Positions 44,397 to 55,599 of a stretch of 64,000 bases of DNA are shown one piece after another. The first letter of the stretch is position 1. Each line of letters starts with the position of its first letter. Position numbers and translations under genes: made by a program. Origin of the DNA: Caprella mutica (Eukaryota; Arthropoda; Malacostraca; Amphipoda; Caprellidae). The DNA lies in NCBI GenBank assembly GCA_947561585.1, contig CANNZV010001114.1, positions 183,265 to 247,264 on the forward strand, written 5' to 3'. The notes beneath the pieces were generated by a model. The model did no database searches. It had not been told where the DNA came from and saw nothing but the letters and a program-made list of their open reading frames with translations.

Positions 44397-47300
44397 TCAC
44401 TCTAGTCCAAAATGCACCCTTCCTGGTTTAGATCTTCTCGCCGTTAAATCTAGAGTGTGTTCGATATGTAGGTTATGTTTAGCGTGTTGAATATCTGTTC
44501 GTTTTTTACAAGGTTGAGGAATGTTATAATCACAATCAGGTATATCAGGATGCCCGAAAGCGATTGATTTTGTGTTATCAAGCCAATACCTTTTTGTGTC
44601 AAGTTTAGATAGCGCTCGCTTTGTGTTTGTAACTGTAAATTGTTTATAATCTTTTTTTCTAATGTTTACACATTCGACAGTTTTATAATTACATTCAATG
44701 TTTTTATGTATTTTCACGTAAAGATCATGTCTCATTTCATGTTGTTTACATTTATTGATTCCTTTAGCAGTTTGTTTTGTTTCATTGTCGGATGTAAGAA
44801 TGGAATAGCATTTCGGTTGCAATATGCAAATTTCAGAGACTTCAGAGTTTGCAAGCTCTGATTTCAATTTCCCCAACTGTGATTTATGTCTATCTGAGTG
44901 TAATTTATGGTTTGGTGGATAATTACTTAAATCTAAATGTTCTTTTAAGGACTCATCATTAAAGTGATCGGAGATCAAGAATGAGTTGGATCTTATAAAA
45001 TAGGAATCTGTGTCGGTATACATTAAATTGATTTTATCATTAAATCTTTTCTTTAAAACATTATAGAAAAAATTGTACATGTAATATTTACTATGTTGGA
45101 GAATATACCACCCAATATAAATTGGTGTGTTCATTTTGATATTATCTGAAAACAATTTAATAATTACTGAGTTTTCGGAAAGAGGGATGACCTCTTTTAA
45201 TAATGGATTTCCTATATACCTCTCGAACATTGGTAATGAAGTGATTAATTTCGTATCAATCTGATTCTTACGTGCATTAAAGAGCATTTTTCCGAATACT
45301 GAATTATTCATAAGCTTCCAAATAGCACTTTCATATGAATTCTTTGAGTTTTTTCTAAGATTTATATTTTTGTTTATATAGCTACGGAAACACGACTCTT
45401 GTTTGAATTCAAATATTTTATGAATTCTTATAATTTTAATGCCTAACTTTAGATAGAGTTGAAGCAATTTAATTGAAATAAGATATTCTTTTTGCGGGAA
45501 ATGTGTTGCTGTGAGTTTTTTCGTGATATAAGACTCTGACAAGTTGAGATTCTCAAATAGTTCCTTTGTGAAGGGTGATAAGTGATTAAAATCTGGTTTG
45601 AAATGATTTATCCCTAATGGAAGTTCATCAGTAGCTTTTTTAATATCATCAGGAATTTCAAAATCAATCAATAGACAATATGTGTGATCGCCATCAACAT
45701 CAATGTTAGGAATGTCAAATTTTTCTATTTCATTTTGTGTGAGTTCACGCTTTTCTCCAATAGGTAGCTTATCATTCATTACTGTAGCGTATAAGCTATT
45801 AAAATCAAGAAATAACCCTTCTGATATTTCCTCATCAGGATCAAAGTTGCATAGTGATGGATTGTTAAATTTTTTATATCCCTCATTAGCTATTGTTAAA
45901 CCACCCCGTATATTGGATTCGAAAAGTGATAAATCTTCAACGTTGTAAAGTAAATCGAAACTTCTTTTTGAGTTAAAAAGAGCTGAGCTGACCGCCAATG
46001 AGGGTAGTGTTATGAATTGACATGCATCCAACTCATGTTCTTTAAAAACTACATTGCGAAATTTCAAAAAGACTTCTGCAAGTAGAAAAACATCACATTG
46101 AAGATATAGTTTCATATAATCTTCAATGGTTTTACAGTTTGCTTCATTGTAAACTAATTGTGCAAAATTATAATCTTCTTCAGAAACATTAGAATCTTTT
46201 AATGCACTGAAGAAGTATTTATGTTCAGGTAATTCAGATTCTTGAAGTTTAGAGAAAGAGTCAATATATTCATATGGAAATACCCCCTTCCTCAGTGATA
46301 ATTGAATCACATTATCTGAATATCCTCTTTTAACTAACTCTGTCTTGAATAGATTAAAATCATGTCCTGACTTCTTCAAATCTTCTGTAAGATGATCAAG
46401 ACTCCTTGGAAGAAAGCTACAGCTATCAATAAAACGAAGTGTTACTTTATCACCTGTGTCTGCGCTACCCCCATATTCTACTGAAATTTGAATGATGTTT
46501 TGACCTGCTTTGCTAATGATGTTTGTTGTATAATCCCTATTAGATAACCCGTTTAGAATGAATGAGCTATCATATTTTGAAAAGTTGTGTGCAAGTATAG
46601 GGAGTTCATATCTTTTAGTTGAAATACTTGAATTGCAGCTAAAACAGAGTGTTGCTATATAATTCCCTTTTATGACTTTACCATCCCTTTTGATAACCTC
46701 CTTATCCCACCCGTGATGACGGTGTTTGTCATGTCCTTCTGGATGAATGAACTTATTATTACAAAACGCACAATTAGTGGCTGTATTATGTGTTTTCCAA
46801 TCATTTTCACCCATTACTATATTTTTATTCCATGTGGATTTATAGATCCCTACCAACTTTTTATAATCATTTAAAATATTATCAATTAATCTACCAGCGT
46901 CATTTGTCGTTTCAATTCCTGAGGAAACAACATTATCATTCTCAGAATCCACTATTATATAGGAATATGAACACATTTCATGTTCGTGTAATATATTGCT
47001 ATGTTGATGTTTTTGTAATATTGACTCGCAGTCGTAAAAGGCCACATACTTGGCCTTTTGTGTAGCTGCAAGTGCTCTAAACTTGTACTTCTCTTCCTCA
47101 TCGGGTAATTTAATATTTTGTAAGTAATTATACTGTCTGCAAATGGTGATGTGTCTAGCATAATCCCCTGATATGGTATTGAGACAGAAAGTACAATAAG
47201 GGTTAAGTGGACGTGTTTGATCTGTCTTTCTAGCATTGTGAATGAATCTTTGAATATCTGTTATTAAAACTACATGATTTTCTTCGTTTATCGTGGAAAG

Positions 47301-49421
47301 ATATATATATGGCAAATTTGGATCATTCTCACTTTTACGTATTATTTTTATGGAACACCTATCGTCATGGTCTTTAAGTTGATATACTATTATGTTACGA
47401 TTGGTGGCTCTTTCTATTTTTTTGAAATCTTCAATTGTAACTGTTCCATCATTTATAACCGGGAATGAAAAATACTTTCCTACATTTTTCTCATAGTGTT
47501 TCTTATCTGTTTTATCTCTTTTAGGAAATGTCCCATCCTCAATCATAAAGTGTGCGATGATTGAGTATTGGACACAGTTGGTATTAGTGTTAATGTTCAA
47601 TATAGAATAACGTCCTCCTAACTTTTTGGGTGTGGGTACATATTTTCCATAGCGTTTTAATGTTCTCTCAGTGTTAAAGATGGTGAGTTTGAGACTTTTT
47701 ATAGAACTAAGTGTCCACCCACTACCTTTTGTCTTAGCATTATACAGATTAGTAATTAATAAATTAATCCAATGATCTACCATCTCTATCTGAATGTCGG
47801 ATTTGGGAATGTGTGTATGGTGATCATAAGATTCTATCTCCCCTGTTTCTTGCAATCTTTCTAATTTTGACGTGAAAGTTACATAAATTTTATCATGAAA
47901 ATTGGGAATATACCCCATTTCATGAAGAATTGCGAAAATGTTTTCATTTAAATATGATGATAAATCTTCTGGTAGTGTAAATTCTGGCAAAAATGTAATG
48001 GTTTGTGTTATCACACGATTTTGAAAAGAAGAAGCATGATTTGAGACTATATGTGATTGTATAGGGGGTTGAGGCGATGGGGTGATAGCATCTGGTATGG
48101 GAGGTTGTGGTGTGTTAACATCTGGGGATCTACCTTCATCTTCAGTAGACTCTATCCTTTTCCCCCCAGCTCCTATTTCATTGGTTGGTTGCGTTTCCTC
48201 CTCTAGATATTGAGCAATACCTGCTATTCTATCCATTTCTTCAGGAGAGTAATGATCTGAGATTTGAAAGAAAAAAAAGTTATATGATGAACAATGTAAA
48301 AAAAAAGTTATATGATGAATAATATAAAATAATAAATGTGTGTGTGTGTGTTAACATAAAATATTTACCAGTGTTTGAGTGGTCATCTTCGATGTTTGAA
48401 AGAATGTTTTCTAGATCATCCCAATCATCGCTTGGTTGATGAATAGTAGATTTCATTTCTTCTTCCAATATCTGTTGTGAATTCTGAAGAGACGGGAGAA
48501 TGATTTCCAGATTCCCCCAATCGAAATTTGCTGGTGGTGGGGTGGGAGAATTCATTACTTTTTGCAATAATTCCAATCCCATCTCCTTTATTTGTTCTGG
48601 TGTGTATTGATCTGTGATAAATTTATAAGAAATTAAATATGACATAATGTACTAAAGCATAAAGAATAAAATGTATCAATATTAAATTATAATCACCATT
48701 GTTTGCTTGTGCATCTTCAAATTTTGAAAGAGAGTTTGATAAATCAACCCAATCACTGTTTGGATAATGTGTTGGTGAATTCATAGCCCTTTTTAATAAT
48801 TGTACACCAAACTCCTTTATTTGTTCAGGGGAGAGATGATCTGAAAAAAAAGTTACTAGATGAAATTTAAAGTAGTGTTGGTTTAAAAAAGTGAGATTAT
48901 CATCTTCAATATTTAAATTCAAATTCATGTAATTTAATCTATACAATTAGAATTATAATACTCACCAATTGTAGATTTATTCATTTCCCTTTGATCGTTT
49001 GAGATTTGTGTGATATTATTTACATTGTCATTTCTTTTTTCTGAAATTTTTCCTCTCTCTACAGGATAAGTGATAGAGATAATTAGAATAAATATAGATG
49101 TATATATTTATTTATCACGGATAATGCAAGTAAACTTACCACTCCCCAATTTACATTTTTTTTCAAGGGATGGGGATGATTCAAAATTTTGTTCTGTAAT
49201 AAAATAAAATTCAATAAATAAAATATATAATTGTACATTAGTTGTATCGTTATTATCATGAGTAGGCTTACCATTATCTAATTTATGTTTTTTTCCATAC
49301 GAGGAACACGGGTCAAAATTTTCATCTGTAATGAAAAACAATAATTTTCAATAAATAGGCACACTTTTCATATAATCACATAAATTTTAAACAAGATTGC
49401 AAGGTTACACACACCATTCAT
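44397..49421 (-). CDS. POLB: Polinton protein-primed DNA polymerase B, seven exons
   Basis: The uninterrupted frame 48236-44397 gives 1279 codons. Polymerase motifs: ExoI YDCES (401-405), ExoII HNFSKYD (550-556), ExoIII YLQCDVF (711-717), motif A LDFNSLY (810-816), motif B KLMNNSVFGKM (974-984), motif C MYTDTDSY (1072-1079). N-terminal to ExoI lies a Cys-His cysteine-protease-like module (NCVQYSIIAHF ~220, NHVVLITDIQRF ~320) and a zinc-finger-like CTFC-H-C, common in animal Polinton polymerases. Upstream the frame continues through splice-bounded exons: 49421-49415, 49325-49272, 49193-49140, 49058-48966, 48840-48697, 48611-48369, 48256-44397. All introns are phase 1, with good GT/AG signals, and add 205 codons (about 1484 total). 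The exons contain duplicated modules. It replicates the element. The spliced leader is inferred from frame and splice signals only. Confidence 0.85.
48369..49421 (-). other. Exon cluster of the polymerase leader with repeated phase-1 modules
   Basis: Exons 2 and 3 are both exactly 54 nt and encode similar 18-residue peptides (DENFDPCSSYGKKHKLDN, EQNFESSPSLEKKCKLGS). Exons 5 and 6 both start D-(H/Q)-(L/Y)-(S/T)-PEQIKE and share (L)LL(K/Q)-(R/K)-(A/V)MNSPT, then D-W-x-(D/N)-L. Exon 7 begins DHYSPEEM, the same start again. The spliced 206-residue gene has HLSAEEM at the matching place in its exon 2. Every boundary is phase 1, so units could be gained or lost without breaking the frame. Confidence 0.75.
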
Positions 49422-49600
49422 TGTTGTTCACATACACACTTGTTTGAAACTGTATGAGGCTGTATGATCATTGTATGCCCCTCAATGACTCTCTCCCCTT
49501 CTGTGTGTATGTATGTACATGTCTGAGTCAAGCGAAGGGGTGTAGGCCTTCTGTAACCTAATCACCGCCTCTTAGATGAGAAGCTAATTAGTGTTCTCGT
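49422..49600. promoter_or_regulatory. Divergent intergenic region between polB and the plus-strand gene
   Basis: About 180 bp separate the polB start from the only plus-strand gene. It is slightly less AT-rich than the rest and probably carries two divergent promoters. I see no clear TATA box. Confidence 0.4.
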
Positions 49601-49993
49601 GTGAATCAACTGACCAACATGACAATCACACAGCTCTTTAATATTGGAGATTTTGATATATCATATGATTCACAATATGACCGAATCAAGTTTAAATACT
49701 TGGATTCGTGGATTCCATTTTCTATTCATAGCTTCTTAATGTTTTTACAATCATTAAGATTCAGATTTCCTGAAACAAATGATGAACTTTCGTTCACGAT
49801 AAGACAGTTTCCATCTGCAATTGAAGTATTTCGTCTCAACGGAAGTTATGTTATAATGTTTCTTAACTCGACTCATCCATCAAGAATGGTTATAGATGCC
49901 ACGACAGTGAAAATTCTTACAACACATGTGTTATTGGAGAGAGTTGTTAACTTACAGAAAGGTGATAGCCAGAGCATTCATTGTAATATATAG
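49601..49993 (+). CDS. Plus-strand Polinton protein of unknown function (130 aa)
   Basis: 130 residues, the only gene on this strand. Compact, no signal peptide, mostly mixed alpha/beta: IGDFDISYDSQYDRIKFKYL, FSIHSFLMFLQSLRFRFP, LNGSYVIMFLNST, VIDATTVKILTTHVLLERVV. An alternative start is the Met at 49619 (MTITQLFNIGDF). The last codons and stop enter the right TIR. I know no family; position at an end next to polB could suit an early or accessory gene. Confidence 0.6.
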   Translation: MNQLTNMTITQLFNIGDFDISYDSQYDRIKFKYLDSWIPFSIHSFLMFLQSLRFRFPETNDELSFTIRQFPSAIEVFRLNGSYVIMFLNSTHPSRMVIDATTVKILTTHVLLERVVNLQKGDSQSIHCNI

Positions 49994-51005
49994 ATAGAAA
50001 ATGTCTTTTTAATGTAATATACTTTTAAGTTGATTTAGAAAATTTCTTTAGCATTAGAAAATAATAAAATATATTCGCCTTCTCTGATCGCTAACTTGTT
50101 TAAAGTCAAATTGGCGATCATAGGAGGTGTGTATTATTTTATTGAATCTACTCTGCACAGCACCTCTTGGACTCTAAGAAGATGGAAGGATGGACGGAAG
50201 AAGCCTACATTATATCTTAAATAATATTATTACATATAAACTTTATTTAAAAATATTTTTAGAACAGTATACCCTCCTCTGTGTATTCTATCGTTTTCTA
50301 TATGGTACATTTAGAAAGAAAATTTAATTGTGTGAACTATGATATTTATTTAATTAATACTAATTCTATGTATAGCAGATTGAAATCATAACGAATGGAA
50401 AAAAAAATAAATTACTAGCCTTTTCAACCCGTCTATATTATAATAATAACATTTGAATTTTTTTAGAACAGTATACCCCACCTCTGCTCATTCTATCGTT
50501 TTCTATATGGTGCGTTTAGAAAGAAAATTTAATTGAGTGAACTATGTCAATTTGTGTTGGCTCCATATACTAAGCAGTTCTATTTCATTTCTATTTATTT
50601 AATTAATACTAATTCTATGTATATCACATTGAAATCATATTAATTGGAAAAAATATATTACTACCCTTTTCAAATAAATCATTACTCATCTGTCACACAC
50701 TCCTTTTTTTCTATATAACAAATAAATTCACAATTACACATCTTAGATATTACACCAAACTTTCATATATATATTTCATCAACACATTTATTACACCTGT
50801 CAAACTATCCTTTTTTCTATGTAACAATTTAACACAGAATTATATAAAAACCATCCTTTTCACTCATCAATCTCCCCACCTGTCAATCTCACCCCCTCGA
50901 TCACCCCACGCGAATATGCTAATTATAGCCATGCAACATTACCACGTCCTAATTATAGCCTTGCAAGAATACCCTGTGTAGAGATCACCTTGAAGTTCCA
51001 CTACT
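49976..51005. repeat. Polinton right terminal inverted repeat (~1.03 kb)
   Basis: Reverse complement of 35380-36378. About 30 extra bases near the tip (around 50933-50963) look like a partial tandem copy of the CTAATTATAGCC-TTGCAA stretch and are absent from the left TIR. The stop codon of the plus-strand gene falls inside this TIR. Confidence 0.93.
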
Positions 51006-51011
51006 CCCGGT
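51006..51011. repeat. Polinton target-site duplication, right (CCCGGT)
   Basis: It matches 35374-35379 exactly. Confidence 0.93.
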
Positions 51012-51180
51012 CTTATATAAAATCTCTAATAAATGCCATGCGTGTCTAAAATTTAATTCAGTACGTGGACACAGAAAGCGGAGACAATTTTTGTGATGTT
51101 TATTTCAAGGTAATTATAATAAATATCAATATTATTATTCAGATGAGGTTATCAGAACCATTAGATTCAGTCATTAGTTT
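51006..51180 (+). repeat. Right part of the R1 copy interrupted by the Polinton
   Basis: GGACACAGAAAGCGGAGACA, ATTTTTGTGATGTTTATTTC and CAGATGAGGTTATCAGAACC match 18200-18310. The left part (CAAAATACAGGCAGGCCCTG) lies at 35342-35361. Both parts retain the CCCGGT duplication at the junction. Confidence 0.7.
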
Positions 51181-52040
51181 TTATAACAGAAGAAATTGTA
51201 ACAGTTTACACCTCAGACCAAAATTTCCATGACCGAATTTTCCCCTCAAATCTCATGTTAAAAATAAGTGTCAAAACATATCAAAATGGATAATATTACG
51301 TACCATTTTACAACGGTTATTGAATAAATACACTACATGTTTTAGCATTCATAAATTCAACTTTTTCTGTTATTGTTCTTCAAATAAATCTTAATTAAAC
51401 GAGACCGAGTTTTCCGAGGCTAAATTTTCTGAGATTGAGTTTTCAGAGACCGCGCAATTAACACACGGTAGCTAGGTGTTTTAAAGTTTTAAACATTTAT
51501 TGCAAGAGAACTGGCAGAGGTAGGAAGCATTAATTAACTGAAAATGAAAGAAAAAAATATATAGTTATTTTATATAATCTCTGATATAACCACCAGGAAT
51601 ATTTTGGAAGTTTAATTGGACTTACTATCATCTATAAGTCTCTCATAAATGAGAGAAAGTAATCATGATCATCAAATCATAAAATTTGAACATTCGATAA
51701 ATAGGGCACTGCCTATAATAATTTGCATTGAAAATTCAAATAAATATTTTGAATAAAACAATAAAATTTTATTTATAATTAATTTATTATGGGAAATCGG
51801 GAGTCAATTTTCTAAGCAACTGATCATAATTTAAACATTGTATCTGGTCCACACCATTTGCTGATTTGCTCAATCTCTAGAATACGCTGCACGTTTTTAG
51901 GATCATTGAAAATGCGGGGCAATCTCGAAAGTTTGCAGGTCACCTAAATGGAGTAGATCATCAATCATTCATGCATTCAATTGGCCCATTTCATCAATCA
52001 TTCATGCATTCAATTGGCCCATTTCATCATAGTATGATAG
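51181..52040. other. Gene-free stretch with minor repeats
   Basis: 51215-51265 and 51395-51460 carry facing arrays of short ~15-bp units (GACCGAATTTTCCCCT versus GAGTTTTCCGAGGCTA), a weak resemblance to foldback termini, but I could not find a 9-bp flanking duplication. 51958-52027 has a ~35-bp direct duplication (ATCAATCATTCATGCATTCA). No gene. Confidence 0.45.
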
Positions 52041-52044
52041 TTAA

Positions 52045-52715
52045 CCCATTCCAAGCGGCCTAACTATATATAGACGCTCCGAAAATTGGTCCCATTTAGC
52101 GGAGCGTCTATATATAGTCGCCCAATTTTTTTTGCTATAACAGTCAAGCGGCAGGGTCAATATGTAGACGATGTTTAGAAGAGTTAAAGAGGGGAGGGGA
52201 GTAAAGGACAAACTGTATGTCAGTTCTAAGAGAAGATGATACATTTGAAATGGAAAGATGTAACTATGTTGAGTGTTAACTGTTGAGTACATTGTCCATC
52301 CAACAATGAAATAAATACTCGAAAAATACAGTAAAAATGAAATAAAGGATAACTATTTTTTTTTTTTGATAATTTATTTCATAAATATTTTTATATATAT
52401 ATACGAATAAAAGTAACTAATTTTATTTATGCAACTCAGAAATGTTCACTTTTTTATATCTTTAGTTCAACTATATGAATAACAATACAAAACTCATATA
52501 TATCACTCTACAAACAAGTGGCACAGTCTATATATAGACTCTATGTATAACCAACTAGCGGCACCTCTATATATAGACGATAATCTTACTCCTTGATTTA
52601 GTGGGGTAACTAAATAGTGTAGTTAAAATTGAAGACAGTCAATAGCGGCGGTGACTATATATAGACGATTTTTATTTTTGTCGACTTCCATTCACCTACT
52701 GCCGCTTGGAATGGG
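52045..52715. mobile_element. piggyBac-like MITE with TTAA duplication
   Basis: TTAA at 52041-52044 and 52716-52719 flank CCCATTCCAAGCGGC and its exact inverse GCCGCTTGGAATGGG. TTAA plus a CCC terminus is the piggyBac pattern. The 671-bp interior has no transposase but at least six copies of CTATATATAGACG-like motifs, often next to GCGG, near 52064, 52105, 52527, 52569 and 52652. The 83-codon frame overlapping it is not a gene. Confidence 0.85.
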
Positions 52716-52739
52716 TTAAAGCTATACATAATAACTTGG

Positions 52740-53060
52740 TAATATATTAGTAATTAATCTCTAGTTAATTACTTAAAGTAAACTTGAACAAAACTAGTAT
52801 TTTAATTTTACTGAGATATCAAACATTTTACCAAACGTTTTGAATTAACCTCATTTGTTTGTCTTTTGTTTTCAATGTTAAAATATCGTCTTTTAAATTA
52901 AATCGTCAATTAAATAGAAATTAAAAAAAAACGAAAATTACACGCGAGAATACGCCAACGCCCGCTGCGCATTTTTAGGATCTTGAAAATGTGCGACACT
53001 GTCGCACATTTTCAAAATATTCGCATTCTCGAGATTGTGCAAAATCGGCAAATTGCGCGT
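52740..53060 (-). repeat. Dispersed repeat R4, copy a, with a perfect 15-bp hairpin
   Basis: It matches 56445-56700 inverted: TACCAAACGTTTTGAATTA, ACCTCATTTGTTTG, GAGATTGTGCAAAATCGGC. At 52983-53015 lies a perfect 15-bp stem (TTGAAAATGTGCGAC) with a 3-nt loop. A related block occurs at 51855-51935. Confidence 0.6.
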
Positions 53061-55420
53061 AACATATATCGACCATATATATAACGAAAGGTACGAGAAA
53101 TATTATTGAACGTCTTGCTGTAAACCGTTAATTTATGTAGCTACCAAATATAAATGCAATGAATTATTTAAACGAATAACTTTTGTTTAATAGATTTATC
53201 GCAAAGTGAGAATTTTGAATTGATTTATTATTAATTTATGCTCCAAATTGAAATACGGGATATAATAACATGGGTGCCTATAATGTCAGGCAGGACAGAA
53301 TGTTTTCGCTTTCTTAGTTAAGGAGCTTGTAACATTTTTGCTCACATATTTTGTTAATTCATCAACTAACATATTTCGCAGCATTTTTAGTAATGCATTA
53401 TTCTGATTTAGAATCATTCGGAGAATCACACGAAAATGAAAGTTCTTTGGGAATATCAAGATTTCGTCATAAACCTTAAAAAAACGTATTTGTATGAAAC
53501 ACTCGTCCCTTGGAAGATACGAGAAATATATTACAGAAATACATACATTTTAATTTTTATTATTATTAACTCATTCTTATCACAGAGAAACAATAATCAT
53601 TTACTCACAAATTTCAATAATTAAAAAGAAGTGAGTTTCAAATGTGACGTTTAGTTACTTTGAAAAGTGATCACGGGAGGACACTCCGAAATGCCCATCT
53701 TTGGACACACTATTTTATTTGTGTGCCACACAAAATTTCAGCTCAATTGCTTCACTATAGTGCAGACAGGGTGGAACTTATAAACTCCCTCGATGCAATG
53801 AAAACCTACTTGGTGGCTCAATGCACGCAACGTGCTAGGATGACTGTTTACAGCAAGTAACAACGGACAATAATGGAAGGATATATCAAACAGTACAAAT
53901 AGTCAATTGCAATTCATAATGGTTCCTTGAGATCATTCAATCCCCCAAACAAACCAAAACAAAAGAAAAGAAATGGCTATTGAGCGTGCTGCTGCTTGTG
54001 TCTCAGAAGAAAACAAAGCATCAACCAGAAAATGTTATATACAATTAGGTTCATATACAAAAGATGTTTCCAATATATGTTTCCATATAAACCATTCCAT
54101 TATTATTCCATTCCATTCATGTGTTTCTACAGGCTGCTAAAGAAAACCCCACTTCCCGTCACCTTAACCCTAGTCCTCATGAAAAAAAAAATATATATAT
54201 TTTTAACCGATTTGATAGCTGTCTTTTCATGACTTTTACTTTTCAACATAATTACATAAGATTAGACAAAAAAGAAGGCGATAAATGGAATGAATCAAAT
54301 ATACAGGATGCCCCGAAAAAACCGGAACCCAACTTTAAGTTAGTATATTTCCAAGTCTTCTTCATAATTCAATTTGGTTAATTCATGGCATAGCTGTAAT
54401 GATTTTATTCTAATAACAACAACAACGGTTCGAATTATGGAAAAGTTTGAAAAAAAATATACGAATTTCTAACGAATTGTCATATCTACGTAGATTAGAG
54501 CACTGAATTTTTTTAATCAGGTTTATATGATATTTTTAATAGCAGTGAAAACTTTATGAATAATTAAATTCTATTTAAAGCAGATTAATTGATATAATAT
54601 CATTTCAATGACAACTATATACTTGTTGGAAGTAGTTGTCCTAAATTCACAAGTTTGGTTGAATTTTATTTTTCAGTTTTGGATTCTTGAGAAAAGGTAT
54701 TGATAAAAAGTTTCAAAATCGAGCTGAACTTAAATATTTTGAGCTTGAATATATTCATTCGATTCTTTAATGCGAGAGGAGTTATCTCGTAGATAAGATA
54801 GAAAATATATTCTCTCAATGGTCATATTTGAATTTTCCATCATATTTAGGAATTGTTTATTTTTGCTATTTGAAAAAATAAACTATAGGTTTCAAACCTG
54901 ATAAAATAAGTTTAAATATTTAATTAACTAATGCCCAATATTTTCAAAAGTTTATAGAGAGTTCTTATATTTAACTCAATTTCGATAAATATTCAACCAC
55001 ACGAATCATTTCTTTCTAAAAACATCATTACTCATTCCAAACAATATATTCTATCACATAAGAAGAAAAATCTTATAATTTATCCTAGAGATTCTCTTAA
55101 TAGAGAAAATTTCCAAGGGAATGTTATGAAACAAAATAATATGTCATAATATTTTATTAAAGGTTAAATTTCGTGCAATAGAAGATTATAACAGAGAAAA
55201 TATAATTGCTAACTCTATTCAGTATCATTTTCTTATAATTAATCAACATTAGCCAACATAAATATTGAATAAGAACTTTAGCATAGAGTTTGTAGATTCA
55301 TTTAGTTTCCTTATAGTCATGTCGAATAATCATTTGGGAGATTAAATTTATCTACTCCATGCAGCTACTAAACTAAAAAAAATAACCATAGCTAAACATT
55401 AAGCCATACAGTTATCTTGA
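53061..55420. other. Gene-free stretch with small transposon fragments
   Basis: 54303-54350 is an IS630-like terminus (CAGGATGCCCCGAAAAAACC, then GGAACCCAACTTTAAG). 55050-55370 matches the inverted 3' flank of the peptide genes (AAAATATTATGACAT-like, CATGTCGAATAATCATTTGG). 53394-53475 holds a short acidic frame (MHYSDLESFGESHENESS) and 53660-53860 a 66-codon frame, neither with family signals. Confidence 0.5.
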
Positions 55421-55427
55421 GTTTCGG

Positions 55428-55595
55428 CTAATATGGCGTCATTGGATACCACCTTTCTCTGGTTTCCATGTTGTCTTCATTTTCGAAAAGTCCACGAACT
55501 TGTTCTTCAGAGTCAACTGCAAGGTTTCCAACAGCGAAGTCAATGAGACAGAAAATAGACAAAGCAATGGCTAGGCAGATGATTCCGATCTTCAT
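55428..55595 (-). CDS. Small secreted peptide, short Cys-free C-terminus
   Basis: 55 codons. The leader is conserved (MKIGIICLAIALSIFCLIDF) with DSEEQVRGLFENEDNMET as in the other copies, then only RERWYPMTPY before the stop (TAG at 55430-55428). No cysteine outside the signal peptide, so a linear peptide of ~10 residues after processing at the acidic segment is possible. Alternatively it is a truncated copy. The 5' flank (55600-55800) and 3' flank (55050-55370) match the family. Confidence 0.6.
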   Translation of the reverse strand: MKIGIICLAIALSIFCLIDFAVGNLAVDSEEQVRGLFENEDNMETRERWYPMTPY

Positions 55596-55599
55596 GATG

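Larger units (their letters stand above)
35380..51005. mobile_element. Complete Polinton/Maverick transposon (15,626 bp)
   Basis: It begins AGTAGTGGAAC and ends GTTCCACTACT, flanked by exact CCCGGT at 35374-35379 and 51006-51011. AG-CT ends and a 6-bp duplication are diagnostic of Polintons. It carries ~1 kb TIRs with few differences, so the insertion is young. The core Polinton set is complete: protein-primed polB, retroviral-type integrase, A32/FtsK-like packaging ATPase, adenain-like protease, and both capsid proteins. Eleven genes run on the minus strand and one on the plus strand. It landed in a copy of repeat R1. With this set it belongs with the adintovirus-like animal Polintons; virion formation is an inference from family knowledge. 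Confidence 0.96.

Noticed and set aside
44640..47468. Small plus-strand frames inside polB
   Set aside because: Antisense shadows of an intact polymerase.
51200..51470. A further foldback element with GAGTTTTCCGAGG units
   Set aside because: The facing arrays are weak and I could not find a 9-bp flanking duplication.
53660..53860. 66-codon plus-strand frame
   Set aside because: Isolated, no signal peptide, no family, and no promoter or splice context.
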